NCBI GenBank assembly: GCA_002432865.1 | Contig: DJGX01000009.1 | Location: 1 to 64,000 of the forward strand | From: Cloacimonetes bacterium UBA5835 | GTDB lineage: Bacteria > Cloacimonadota > Cloacimonadia > Cloacimonadales > Cloacimonadaceae | Direction: 5' to 3' | Length of the DNA stretch: 64,000 nt | Shown: piece by piece, positions 54,501 through 62,051 of the stretch | Numbering within the stretch: the stretch's first letter is position 1 | Layout of the letters: every line of letters begins with the position of its first letter | Notes under the pieces: model-generated | What the model was told of the DNA's origin: nothing | Database searches by the model: none | Seen by the model: only the letters and a program-made list of their open reading frames with translations | Program-made: the position numbers and the translations under genes

Positions 54501-55082
54501 ATAGTTTGCCAGTTGACTATGAGAAATAATCAATATTTTAGGTCTGCTAATTGGCAGTTCTCTCAAATACGAATAATCAAAATTATCCGCTAAAGCCTTA
54601 TAAGCATCAATGAAAGCTGGAGAAACAGAATCAGGAATTTGAATCGGATTTGAACCGGTAAGCTCGAAACTTAGTTCATTGAGAGTGTGAATTAATCCAT
54701 CTTCTTCTCTTTGAGTTTCAATGCGTATGGTATAACCACGCATTTCTCTAAAAGTGAAACTGTTCACAATACTCACAGCACTATTCTCTTTTTTCTGTTC
54801 GCTATATAAAAAACTGCCTTCTGAATCGTAAACATTCCAACACATACTGGATATAATTAATTCTGCATCAGCATATGGAAAGGCAAATGTTTTTGTAATA
54901 AATGAACCGGAAGCAAAGGGCTCATCTTCTTCCATATTTGTATCTTGATATTCAATAGGATTAGTTTGCAATCCTTCAAATTGAGCGTATAAACTTGAAC
55001 CACTTGTAACGAAATTTTGTATTGTAGTTGCTGCTAATATACTGCAGGCTAGTAATATTAAGATGAATATAGTTTTTTTCAT
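51558..55082 (-). CDS. Secreted C25-family protein, probably catalytically dead, with sorting tail
   Basis: 1174 residues. Signal peptide (about 1-18), prodomain-like region, C25 fold (about 185-560: KILIISHSQLANYQNAYISW, DYLILWGDVTGTFAIPTNYF, YFPELLVGRFSFAD). Then Ig/CARDB-like beta domains, a domain at about 820-1060 with LNRDDGVKTITLPFSFRFYG, and a sorting tail (NYPNPFNPTTT, NLKGQLIKTL, IGSGVYLYKM). The catalytic Cys422 is kept (IVCNTGDF), but the motif expected to read YxGHGS reads YRGWGD, putting Trp389 at the His position. The 33-residue spacing to Cys422 equals that in gingipain R as I recall it. RBS ggggtga precedes ATG 55082. Likely a structural or regulatory pseudoprotease. Confidence 0.8.
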   Translation of the reverse strand: MKKTIFILILLACSILAATTIQNFVTSGSSLYAQFEGLQTNPIEYQDTNMEEDEPFASGSFITKTFAFPYADAELIISSMCWNVYDSEGSFLYSEQKKENSAVSIVNSFTFREMRGYTIRIETQREEDGLIHTLNELSFELTGSNPIQIPDSVSPAFIDAYKALADNFDYSYLRELPISRPKILIISHSQLANYQNAYISWKKSLGFDVYTVNKSDIGSSIQQIKTYIANHYQTYKCDYLILWGDVTGTFAIPTNYFPSPEYAENDADDNYYAMLEGDDYFPELLVGRFSFADASEFITMINKTIAYEKAPYMTDTNWMKRSLMVAGNYAEGGLRPSTPISMSRWLRNRMLSYGYAQVDTVYFPPSFPGTTAIQQSINQGVQFISYRGWGDANGWHYPQFHIPDLNNTFNGSKMPIVFSIVCNTGDFANTVNPNFGERWMRMGTMSNPGGCVAFVGPSDLHTKTRLNNSISSGAFRSIFDYGVRGFGTSVMIGKIELYKNFPNDLAPNQYVAFYYHVYNILSDPTLNMWVLVPNIISENVIEGGLTYNQSDNHIRINAPHLNSGIISGTKDGINYSYAPIENGYGILPIDPNVEGELTITISKKNYVPLVRTLTLQQNSTIGIVSNNLGNTILAPDTDYSLSLQLKNFSEQIYNNVNANLTTNHSAIILSNPTVSIATINPDATVSVEFEFTTTGYFRPGEIIDFVLSLDNPSETHIFQLVTGGAKIHLVNYEGILEIGEENNIIFSVTNLGNYPMEDINLNIQSLSTAAEAQSNSISIGSLAPNETKQFTATITIMEGVTPGHNIPLRIDATNNTDYSYYSFYAVTAGNPGANNPTGPDEYGYYAYDSNDLGYAQTPVYDWIELDPEDGTPIGNVYLNRDDGVKTITLPFSFRFYGVDYNSLTMSTNGWVSFIPTDDSNFYNCYIPAALGPYAMIAGYWDDLKGMKTGEDENGDPVYDYMHIIYWYDSQNNRFIVEWNKAYNQYTIDLGPNASLEKFQIILYPKPDQDGDIVIQYHTVDNPGITTNYCTVGIEDHNQLSGLTYTHGNTYPVTANILAPELAIKFTTNKPDNFVSNEDNTLPEPISNLINYPNPFNPTTTIAFNVKQPAKVTINIYNLKGQLIKTLINNELLYGEHKVVWDGTDNMGNNIGSGVYLYKMQLNGYSKTKKMLLLK

Positions 55083-55227
55083 TTAATCACCCCTGATAGT
55101 GTTTATTAGATTATATGCAATATCCCTTCCAAGTTAGACAATAATTTGTCTTCTCTATATTTTTATGCAACTGGCATTAAAATTGCATTAATAGTATATA
55201 TGGAAAAGCATTTCAAAGGACTAACTA

Positions 55228-56142
55228 ATGATGAGTAGAAAAGCAATAATCATATTGATAATTGTGTTGCTGATTATAACTGCCTGTGGAAAAAACACAG
55301 TGCTAAATACTCCGGATATTGATCCCTCATCGATCAATTTTGGTACTCCTCAAACTCTTGATGTGATAACTTGGAATTTGCGAACCTTTCCTCAAGGAAC
55401 GGATCTAGAAGCTTTAAAACAGATAATATTGGCTTTAAATGTTGATGTAATAGCATTTCAAGAAATTATGGATTATACTACATTTATCGATATGGCTTCT
55501 GATATTCCAAATTATAACGCCTGTATTTATTCTGCCACAGATACTTATCGGCTTGCTTATTTATATGATACCCGAACAGTTACCGTAAACAATCAATATA
55601 CTATCTATGAAAATGACAGCAATCCCTTTCCCCGTCCTCCTTATATTCTGGATATAACCTGGGAAAATGATAACTATCTAATCATCAATAATCATTTGAA
55701 AGCTTTTGGTGATAATTATATCGATGAAAACAATAATTGGGATGAAGAAGTGCGTCGTCGCCTTGCTTGCATGAAATTGGATAGTTATATCTCCACTAAT
55801 CTTCCAAATAGCAAAGTTATTGTTTTGGGAGATATGAATGATCAAATAGCAGAACCACCTGAATATAATGTCTTTTTAAACTTTATAAATAAATCGGATG
55901 AATACTATTTTGTGGATATGCCAATTGCTGTCTCACCCAACTATAACAATGTATCCTATCCCAATTCATTCAGCCATATAGATCATATTCTTATTACTAA
56001 TGAACTTTTTGCTGATTTTGAACAAGGAGGTAGTTACTGTAAAACCATTTTGGCAGAAAACTGGATGCTAAACTGGAATACATACTCTTCCACTATTTCG
56101 GATCATCGTCCAGTAGGAATCCGTTTGGGGAAACCACATTAA
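55228..56142 (+). CDS. Endonuclease/exonuclease/phosphatase-fold lipoprotein
   Basis: 304 residues. A signal peptide with lipobox ITAC (about residues 17-20) predicts lipid anchoring in the envelope. The EEP motifs are complete: DVITWNLRTFP, AFQEIMD (metal Glu), INNHLKAFG, VLGDMNDQ, SHIDHILIT and SDHRPVGIRL (catalytic His). This supports a metal-dependent phosphodiesterase; the target could be extracellular DNA or a phosphoester. aaagga precedes the ATG ATG pair at 55228/55231. It is divergent from the C25-family gene. Confidence 0.87.
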   Translation: MMSRKAIIILIIVLLIITACGKNTVLNTPDIDPSSINFGTPQTLDVITWNLRTFPQGTDLEALKQIILALNVDVIAFQEIMDYTTFIDMASDIPNYNACIYSATDTYRLAYLYDTRTVTVNNQYTIYENDSNPFPRPPYILDITWENDNYLIINNHLKAFGDNYIDENNNWDEEVRRRLACMKLDSYISTNLPNSKVIVLGDMNDQIAEPPEYNVFLNFINKSDEYYFVDMPIAVSPNYNNVSYPNSFSHIDHILITNELFADFEQGGSYCKTILAENWMLNWNTYSSTISDHRPVGIRLGKPH

Positions 56143-56212
56143 AAAAAACTATAAGTTAAATGGTACATAATTTTTAGCTGAATTTTATGATGTTATATAG
56201 GTAATATCCAGA

Positions 56213-56893
56213 TTATGGAATATTCAGTTTTTCACCGGGTTTCATAACTTTACCTTGAAATCCATTAGTAGCAATTCGATCTATAAACTCCTGAGGATCA
56301 CATTTAATAAGATCAAAAGTATTGTAATGCATAGGAATGGCCAGTTCTGGGTTAATCATAGTTACGGCACGTACGGCATCATCAATATCCATAGTATAAT
56401 TCCCTCCGATAGGAATTAGTAATATATCTATCTTATCAATTTCGCCAATCAGTTTCATATCTCCAAAAATGCCTGTATCACCACAATGATATATAGTTTT
56501 TCCCTCAACGGTAAAGACAGCTCCAGCTGCTAGTCCTGCATAAACTCCGTTCATTGTCGAGGAACCATGAAAAGCAGGAACGAATTTTACTCTACCAAAA
56601 TCAAACCGAAAAGCACCCCCTATTTGCAGAGGATGGGTACGAAATCCACTCTTGGAAATGATGGAAGCAAGTTCAGATACACAAATAATAGTGGTTTTAT
56701 GCCTATCTGCAATAGTTAAGGCATCAGCCATATGATCTGAATGAGCGTGAGTTAAAATTATATAATCTGCTTTTACTTGATTGGATTTTACCGGAGATAG
56801 GGGATTAGCATTTAAATAAGGATCAATAATAATATTTTGCTTTTGGCTGTTCGTGAAAAGAAAGGTGGAATGTCCAAAATACTGCAGTTCCAT
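56213..56893 (-). CDS. UPF0173-type metallo-beta-lactamase-fold hydrolase
   Basis: A 226-residue cytoplasmic protein. Opening MELQYFGHSTFLF, metal site THAHSDHMAD (HxHxDH), then ELASIISKSGF, YHCGDTGIFGDM (metal Asp) and IPMHYNTFD. This is the layout of UPF0173 (YtkL/TTHA1429) hydrolases, whose substrate is not established. RBS ggagag. Single gene unit. Confidence 0.93.
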   Translation of the reverse strand: MELQYFGHSTFLFTNSQKQNIIIDPYLNANPLSPVKSNQVKADYIILTHAHSDHMADALTIADRHKTTIICVSELASIISKSGFRTHPLQIGGAFRFDFGRVKFVPAFHGSSTMNGVYAGLAAGAVFTVEGKTIYHCGDTGIFGDMKLIGEIDKIDILLIPIGGNYTMDIDDAVRAVTMINPELAIPMHYNTFDLIKCDPQEFIDRIATNGFQGKVMKPGEKLNIP

Positions 56894-57330
56894 TTTATTA
56901 CTCTCCTTCCTTCTGTTTTTATTAATATTATAATCGATTTACCTCCAAAAGCAAATCTTCATTATATCGTTATGTAATTGCGTAAATATCGTCATCCTTT
57001 TATTATTTAATAATAAATAACCATTGCTTGTTCCTTGCCTATTCCTTGCTTGTTATCGTAGAGTTGCGGTGGTATTATTGTGGAAAATTCCCAAGAGACA
57101 GCACCACAGCTCCGGGATAGCAACTAAGGAAGAACTTAGTAACATTATGATTCATATATGGTACAGGGAGCTTGGTGCTAATGCGCTGTAAAATAGATTC
57201 TTAGTTCAATATTATATCTTTGTCTATTTAGTTATGAATTTATCATACTTTAATTCATCTTTTTTTCTTGACTGAATTTCAATATCTATATTTACTGAAT
57301 TTATTATAAATTGATTAAGGGAAAGAATGA
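56894..57330. other. Divergent intergenic region upstream of the hydrogenase cluster, with a palindromic repeat
   Basis: 437 bp without a gene. It contains repeat copy C (57058-57114). A possible promoter for the hydrogenase cluster reads TTGACT (57269-57274), followed about 15 bp later by TATTTA, a weak match. No binding site was recognised, although this region should carry control for the cluster. Confidence 0.45.
57058..57114. repeat. Imperfect palindromic intergenic repeat, copy C
   Basis: Reads gtagagttgcggtggtatta, then ttgtggaaaattcccaagag, then acagcaccacagctccg. The halves GAGTTGCGGTGGTAT and (reverse complement) GAGCTGTGGTGCTGT are similar, forming an imperfect hairpin. GTAGAGyTGCGGTrGTrTT and CAGCACC are shared with copy A. 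Confidence 0.6.
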
Positions 57331-57678
57331 ATGACCTTATATGATATTGTCGAACTTCTGGATGCAGAGGTTCTATATGAAGGAGCTGATTTGAATAAAG
57401 TAGTTCCTTGTGCTTTTGCTTCAGATTTAATTTCGGACATCCTGATGTGCACTAAAGAACCAACTTTACTTTTAACAGGATTAACAAATAATCAGGTAAT
57501 TCGTCTTGCTGATATGATTGATCTGATAGGTATTGTTTTTGTTCGTGGGAAAAAACCAATGCAAGATGTTATTGATATGGCTAAGGAACGCGGGCTTCCA
57601 TTAATAGCTACTAAAATGACTCTATATCGATCCAGTGGAATTTTATATAATGCAGGACTTCGTAGCTGCAAAATTTGA
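57331..57678 (+). CDS. DRTGG-domain protein (hydrogenase cluster, first copy)
   Basis: A 115-residue small alpha/beta protein with the outline of a DRTGG domain: MTLYDIVELLDAEVLYEG, CAFASDLISDILMC, LLLTGLTNNQVIRLADMIDLIGIVFVRGKKP, RGLPLIATKMTLYRSSGILYNAGL. DRTGG domains occur in CBS-linked enzymes and as stand-alone regulators beside [FeFe] hydrogenases; the ligand is unknown, possibly a nucleotide. First gene of the cluster, and its 3' end overlaps the next gene. A paralogue lies at 59481. Confidence 0.75.
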   Translation: MTLYDIVELLDAEVLYEGADLNKVVPCAFASDLISDILMCTKEPTLLLTGLTNNQVIRLADMIDLIGIVFVRGKKPMQDVIDMAKERGLPLIATKMTLYRSSGILYNAGLRSCKI

Positions 57679-58174
57679 GATGGCTGAATATTGGCATATT
57701 AATTCCGGTTTAGAAGAACGGGTGAAGGAATTTTTAGCAAAAAAAATCGAACCGGATGTAGTTTTGCAAATAGACATACCTGAAAAAGATTTCAATATTG
57801 CTGGAAGAGGTTCTTCTGAACTAAAAAACCTACTAAAACGCTTAGGAGTAGATTCTGATATTTTACGAAGAATTGCAGTTGCTAGTTATGAAGCTGAAAT
57901 AAATGTTGCCGCTCATTCTATAGGTGGTAAAATGATTAGTAATGTATATGATGATTTGATTTATATGCAATTTATAGATAATGGTCCCGGAATTAGCGAT
58001 ATTGAACAGGCAATGATTCCCGGATATTCTACAGCGGATGATTTAGTTCGTGAATTCGGTTTTGGAGCTGGTTTAGGTTTACCTAATATAAAGAAAAACA
58101 GCGATGCCTTGCATATTGAATCAGCTTTGGGTTCACCTACTTTGGTAGAAATAATAATATTTTTTCTAAAATAA
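57650..58174 (+). CDS. Stand-alone GHKL ATPase (anti-sigma/serine-kinase-like)
   Basis: About 175 residues. The N-terminal part has no recognised domain; the C-terminal ~110 residues form a histidine-kinase-like ATPase: N box ASYEAEINVAAHSIGG, G1 FIDNGPGISD, G2 FGFGAGLGLPNIKK. There is no phosphoacceptor-His domain, so it is of the RsbW/SpoIIAB serine-kinase type or a split kinase. ATG 57650 is preferred over GTG 57635. It overlaps the DRTGG gene by 29 bp and is 4 bp before the hydrogenase-like gene. Confidence 0.82.
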   Translation: MQDFVAAKFEMAEYWHINSGLEERVKEFLAKKIEPDVVLQIDIPEKDFNIAGRGSSELKNLLKRLGVDSDILRRIAVASYEAEINVAAHSIGGKMISNVYDDLIYMQFIDNGPGISDIEQAMIPGYSTADDLVREFGFGAGLGLPNIKKNSDALHIESALGSPTLVEIIIFFLK

Positions 58175-58178
58175 GAAA

Positions 58179-59480
58179 ATGACAGAATCAATATATTTCC
58201 ATGCCCTCCACATTTTGGAAGATAACTGTACAGGATGCACTGCCTGTGTTAGAGTGTGCCCTACTGAAGCAATCAGAGTTCGTGATCACAAAGCAAGTAT
58301 AGATCCGTATCGGTGTATTGATTGTGGTAATTGCATAAATATTTGCCGCTTTCATGCTATAATTCCTATTTGTGATTCCCTGGAAATAATTCATAATTTT
58401 AAGTATAAACTAGCTATTATTTCGTCTTCCTTTTTTGGTCAATTTACCGAAGATATTAGCTATGAAGTTGCTAAACAGGCAGTTTTGGATCTCGGCTTTG
58501 ATCAAGTAGCAGAAGAAGCATCTGTTACTGATTTTATGATTAATATAATTAGGGATTATATAAGAAAAAATCGAGAAAAAAGACCTATTTTAAGTAGTAA
58601 TTGTCCTTCAGTTGTTCGTTTAATCCAATTAAAATATCCATCTTTGCTTCCCAGTTTATTTCATCAGGAAGCTCCAATGAGTATATTAACAAGATATTTA
58701 CGGGACAAAATAAGCCAAGAATATGGTTTGGAAGAAAAAGAAATCGGTATTTTTCTTATTGTGCCTTGCATTGCTCATGTAACAGCTGTTCATCAACCTG
58801 AAGGTGCCTATAAACATCTTCAAGATGGAGCTTTTTCCATTGGGATGATCTATGGAAAGGTTAGAGATTCGTTAAAATATTTGCAAAACAATCCTCCATC
58901 TATCGATACCTATCCTAAAGGTTTAACTTGGGCTCTTTCAGGAGTTCAAGCTGATTTGGTTGATTGTGATGATATTCGTGCGTTATCTGTTAACGGAGTT
59001 GAAAATGTGATGGAAATCCTCTCCCGCGTTGAAGATCATTATCTTGATCAATATGATTATATTGTTTTACGAACCTGCACTAATGGTTGTGTAGGCGGTT
59101 GTTTGAATGTGGAAAATCCTTTTGTAGCAATGAGTAGGATAAAGAAAATGATCAAAGAAGGCAAAGAAGAGGATTATGATACCAGTGAGTTATACGAACT
59201 CTATGAAAAAGGTGAATTTACTGTTGTTCCTCTTGCTCCCAGACCTATTATGGAGCTGGACAAAGATATCAAAAAAGCAATCCAAAAGATGAAACAGATC
59301 AATGAATTTCTTACAATGCTACCAGGTCTCGATTGTAGTGCTTGTGGGAGCCCAACCTGTTATGCTCTGGCCGAGGATATTGTTTTAGGTAAAGCCTCTA
59401 TTGATGATTGTGTCGTACTTTTAAAAAGACACAGCAAAGATACTGAAGAAGATGAAGATAAAAAGAATAAGGATACATAA
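58179..59480 (+). CDS. [FeFe]-hydrogenase-like iron-sulfur protein with altered H-cluster motifs
   Basis: 433 residues. Two 4Fe-4S motifs (CTGCTACVRVCP, CIDCGNCINICR) are followed by a hydrogenase large-subunit domain and a C-terminal four-cysteine motif (LDCSACGSPTCYAL) common in sensory hydrogenases. H-cluster motifs: L1 reads SSNCPSVV (Cys142 kept; Asn141 at the proton-relay Cys), L2 VPCIAHVTA (Cys197 kept, Lys lost), L3 RTCTNGCVGGC (Cys300/Cys304 kept). All four cubane cysteines remain while proton-transfer residues are changed, as expected of a sensor rather than a catalyst. The neighbours (two GHKL ATPases, two DRTGG, PHP) support regulation by redox state or H2. No PAS domain. Confidence 0.85.
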   Translation: MTESIYFHALHILEDNCTGCTACVRVCPTEAIRVRDHKASIDPYRCIDCGNCINICRFHAIIPICDSLEIIHNFKYKLAIISSSFFGQFTEDISYEVAKQAVLDLGFDQVAEEASVTDFMINIIRDYIRKNREKRPILSSNCPSVVRLIQLKYPSLLPSLFHQEAPMSILTRYLRDKISQEYGLEEKEIGIFLIVPCIAHVTAVHQPEGAYKHLQDGAFSIGMIYGKVRDSLKYLQNNPPSIDTYPKGLTWALSGVQADLVDCDDIRALSVNGVENVMEILSRVEDHYLDQYDYIVLRTCTNGCVGGCLNVENPFVAMSRIKKMIKEGKEEDYDTSELYELYEKGEFTVVPLAPRPIMELDKDIKKAIQKMKQINEFLTMLPGLDCSACGSPTCYALAEDIVLGKASIDDCVVLLKRHSKDTEEDEDKKNKDT

Positions 59481-59822
59481 ATGATCAATCTTAGCGATTA
59501 TGTTACTGCCATTAAAGGAATTAACTGTACTTCAGCGCTATCTCTGGAAGGAGTAAAAATAACTGGTGCTTATGTTTGTGATATGTTAAGCGATGTTATG
59601 GGCTCTGCCAAACCAGGACAGGTTTGGATAACAATTATGAAACATCTAAATATTATAGCTGTTGCTTCAATGACAGGTATACCGGCTATTATTTTTGCCA
59701 AAGGAAATGAACCGGATACTGCTGTAATTGAAAAAGCAATTGAGGAAGGGATTATACTTATTTCCAGTAAGCTTCCGACCTTTGAACTTGCTGGCAAACT
59801 TTATAAACTGCTCAATCCATAA
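59481..59822 (+). CDS. DRTGG-domain protein (hydrogenase cluster, second copy)
   Basis: 113 residues starting directly after the hydrogenase-like gene. Pattern as in the first copy: VKITGAYVCDMLSDVMGSAKPG, WITIMKHLNIIAVASMTGIPAIIFAKGNEP, EEGIILISSKLPTFELAGKLYKLL. This copy keeps the family's more typical GAYxCDMLSDVMG segment. Small regulator of unknown ligand. The next gene (PHP) begins 11 bp later. Confidence 0.78.
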   Translation: MINLSDYVTAIKGINCTSALSLEGVKITGAYVCDMLSDVMGSAKPGQVWITIMKHLNIIAVASMTGIPAIIFAKGNEPDTAVIEKAIEEGIILISSKLPTFELAGKLYKLLNP

Positions 59823-59833
59823 GCTTATTCAGA

Positions 59834-60571
59834 ATGCTCTCGCTTCGTGCTGATTTACATATCCATTCTGTATTATCCCCTTGTGGAGGATTGGAAATGT
59901 CTCCCAAAGCTATTATCCAGCGATTGAAATATTTTGGAATACAATGGATGGCCATAACAGACCATAACAGTATGCAAAATTGCCCTGCTTATGAAATGGT
60001 AGCAAAAAATGAAGGTCTATATTATTCTTGGGGAGTAGAAATACAGAGTATAGAAGAAATTCATCTGCTTGCCTATTTTGATGATAGTTCTTCAGCTAAA
60101 GAATTTGATTCCGAACTTTATAACAGCTTATTACCCATAAATAATGATGTTGATTTTTGGGGTGATCAAGTTATCATTGACGAAAACGAGAACATTTTAA
60201 GAGTGGAACAACGTGCCCTGATAAATTCCTCACAGTGGGACTTAAATACAGTAGCAGAAAAGGTTCAGGCCTATAATGGATTAGTTGTTCCCGCTCATAT
60301 AGATGCAGGGGTAAATAGTATTATTAGTCAGCTTGGTTTTATGCCAAGTGAACCGGAATTGAAACTTTTTGGAATAACTGCAATGCTTGATATAAAAAGC
60401 TGGCTTACTGAACATCCTGATTTTGAGGATAAGGTCTTTCTGCGTGCTTCTGATGCTCATTATTTAAATGACATAGGAAAAGGTTATAGCATTATTACGG
60501 TAGCAGAAGCAACAGTGCAAGAATTGATCTTGGCTGCAAAGGGTGTTTCAGGACGGAAAATAGAAGTTTAG
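59834..60571 (+). CDS. PHP-domain metal-dependent phosphoesterase
   Basis: 245 residues with the PHP metal motifs: RADLHIHSVLSPCGG (HxH), AITDHNSM (DH), VPAHIDAG (His) and ASDAHYL (DxH) at the end. Relatives hydrolyse phosphoesters, including 3',5'-phosphoadenosine or nucleotides. Its role beside hydrogenases, where such genes recur, is unknown. Together with the ATPases it may remove a phosphate-based signal (inference). No RBS is evident at ATG 59834; coupled to the upstream DRTGG gene. Confidence 0.85.
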   Translation: MLSLRADLHIHSVLSPCGGLEMSPKAIIQRLKYFGIQWMAITDHNSMQNCPAYEMVAKNEGLYYSWGVEIQSIEEIHLLAYFDDSSSAKEFDSELYNSLLPINNDVDFWGDQVIIDENENILRVEQRALINSSQWDLNTVAEKVQAYNGLVVPAHIDAGVNSIISQLGFMPSEPELKLFGITAMLDIKSWLTEHPDFEDKVFLRASDAHYLNDIGKGYSIITVAEATVQELILAAKGVSGRKIEV

Positions 60572-60602
60572 ATAAAAAAATATAGAAAAAAAAGGAGAAG
60601 TT

Positions 60603-61085
60603 ATGACTTCCGCACCTCAGATGCATAATGACCTATACAATCAATTGAAGGAAGTTATTGCAGAAAAGAAAAATGTTCGTAATCCCTTGATCGAAATCTT
60701 ACGTGTAGCCCAAGATATTTTTGGCTACCTTCCGATCGAAGTTCAAGAATTCATTGCTAATGAAATGAATATCCCCGCAAGTCATATTTATGGTGTTGTT
60801 ACTTTTTACAACTTTTTTTCGATGACCCCACGTGGTAAATATAACCTTAATGTATGTATTGGAACTGCCTGCTTTGTTAAAGGTGCTCCTCGCTTAATTC
60901 AAATGCTCTCTGATGAGCTTGGAATTCAAATGGGGGAAACCACTAAAGATGGCCTGTTTACTATGACTGCGGTTAGATGTGTGGGTGCTTGTTCTTTAGC
61001 GCCTGTATTTGTAATCGGTGAAGACACATTCGGTAGAATTGATAGCAAGGACAAAGTGGCTGAAATCATAAAACGCTATCAATAA
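60603..61085 (+). CDS. NuoE/HydC-like 2Fe-2S subunit of an NAD-linked hydrogenase
   Basis: A 160-residue thioredoxin-fold subunit carrying one 2Fe-2S cluster. The cluster cysteines are in NVCIGTACFVKGAP (CxxxxC) and VRCVGACSLAP (CxxxC), with the helical N-terminus LLEILRVAQD-like (PLIEILRVAQDIFGYLP) and SHIYGVVTFYNFF. Electron entry module shared by complex I NuoE and HydC of bifurcating hydrogenases. aaaggag precedes the ATG. A second NuoE-like gene begins at 63925. Confidence 0.93.
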   Translation: MTSAPQMHNDLYNQLKEVIAEKKNVRNPLIEILRVAQDIFGYLPIEVQEFIANEMNIPASHIYGVVTFYNFFSMTPRGKYNLNVCIGTACFVKGAPRLIQMLSDELGIQMGETTKDGLFTMTAVRCVGACSLAPVFVIGEDTFGRIDSKDKVAEIIKRYQ

Positions 61086-61098
61086 TCCGGGTTCTGGT

Positions 61099-61668
61099 AT
61101 GCAAGATATATCATTACACCTGTTAGATATCATTGAAAATTCGGTTCGAGCAGAAGCCAAACTCATCAAAATACGTATTATTCGCGATGTAAAAGATAAT
61201 CTATTACGTTTAATTGTGGAAGATAATGGGATAGGTATGGATTCACAAACTCTGGAAAAAGCTCAAAGTCCCTTCTATACTTCCAAAAAAGATAGAGAGA
61301 AAAAAGTAGGACTGGGAATACCGCTCTTAAAACAAAATGCAGAAGCAACTAACGGTAGCTTTCAAATGACAAGTGCACCTGGATTTGGGACTGTTTTAAC
61401 AGTGGATTTTCAATTGGACCATATCGATCGCATGCCCCTTGGTAACTTGAAAGATACTCTCTTGGGAGTTATTATTGGCCACCCCGAAGTTGATTTTAGT
61501 ATTAAACTTATCAGCCATGAACAGGGTGTAGAAAAAAGCTTTTATTTCGAGACCGCAGCTATCAAAGAAGAATTAGGTAACATACCTTTAACTTACCCCG
61601 ATGTTATTGAATACATCGATCAATCATTATTAGAAGGAATACAAAATACAAATATGGAGGATGTCTGA
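61099..61668 (+). CDS. Stand-alone GHKL ATPase (histidine-kinase-like)
   Basis: 189 residues. N box LDIIENSVRAEAKLIKI, G1 DNGIGMDSQTL, F box FYTSKKD, G2 KVGLGIPLLKQNAE, and a ~65-residue C-terminal extension (HIDRMPLGNLKDTLLGVIIG) of unknown fold. There is no dimerisation/phosphoacceptor domain. This ATPase recurs between NuoE- and NuoF-like genes of hydrogenase clusters; its target is unknown. It lies 13 bp after the NuoE-like gene and overlaps the next start by one base. Confidence 0.85.
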   Translation: MQDISLHLLDIIENSVRAEAKLIKIRIIRDVKDNLLRLIVEDNGIGMDSQTLEKAQSPFYTSKKDREKKVGLGIPLLKQNAEATNGSFQMTSAPGFGTVLTVDFQLDHIDRMPLGNLKDTLLGVIIGHPEVDFSIKLISHEQGVEKSFYFETAAIKEELGNIPLTYPDVIEYIDQSLLEGIQNTNMEDV

Positions 61669-62033
61669 TGAAAACACTCGCAGACCTTAAGAAAATCCGT
61701 GAAAAAGCTCAGGAAGAAATGAAACTTCGCGGTGGGACTACAAGAATCAAAGTAGTCGTAGGAATGGGAACCTCTGGAATAGCTATGGGTGCCCGTGAAG
61801 TTATGAAAACTTTCCTGGAAGAGATTGCTAATCGAAATTTAACCGATGTCCTTGTTACTCAAACAGGAGAGAAAGGACTTTCTTCCCTGGAACCGGTAGT
61901 GGATATAATCGAAGAAGGTAAGCCAAAAATAACCTATGGTAATATGACTCCTGAAAAGGTGAAAAAAGTAATAGTAGAACACATAGTTAATGGTAGAATC
62001 GTCTCCGATTATGTTGTCGCTACGGGCAACTAA
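61668..62033 (+). CDS. Thioredoxin-like ferredoxin homologue lacking all cluster cysteines
   Basis: 121 residues, clearly of the small 2Fe-2S ferredoxin family found before NuoF/HydB: TLADLKKIREKAQEEMKLR, IKVVVGMGTSGIAMGAREVM, LTDVLVTQTGEKGLSSLEP, KITYGNMTPEKVKKVIVEHI. In the relatives I recall, cysteines occupy GTCG, QTGC and GLC. Here those positions are Ser, Glu and Ser, and the protein contains no cysteine at all. It cannot ligate a cysteinyl 2Fe-2S cluster. Likely a structural or assembly subunit of the hydrogenase complex. ATG overlaps the preceding stop. Confidence 0.85.
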   Translation: MKTLADLKKIREKAQEEMKLRGGTTRIKVVVGMGTSGIAMGAREVMKTFLEEIANRNLTDVLVTQTGEKGLSSLEPVVDIIEEGKPKITYGNMTPEKVKKVIVEHIVNGRIVSDYVVATGN

Positions 62034-62051
62034 TTCTGGGGGTATTAGAAA

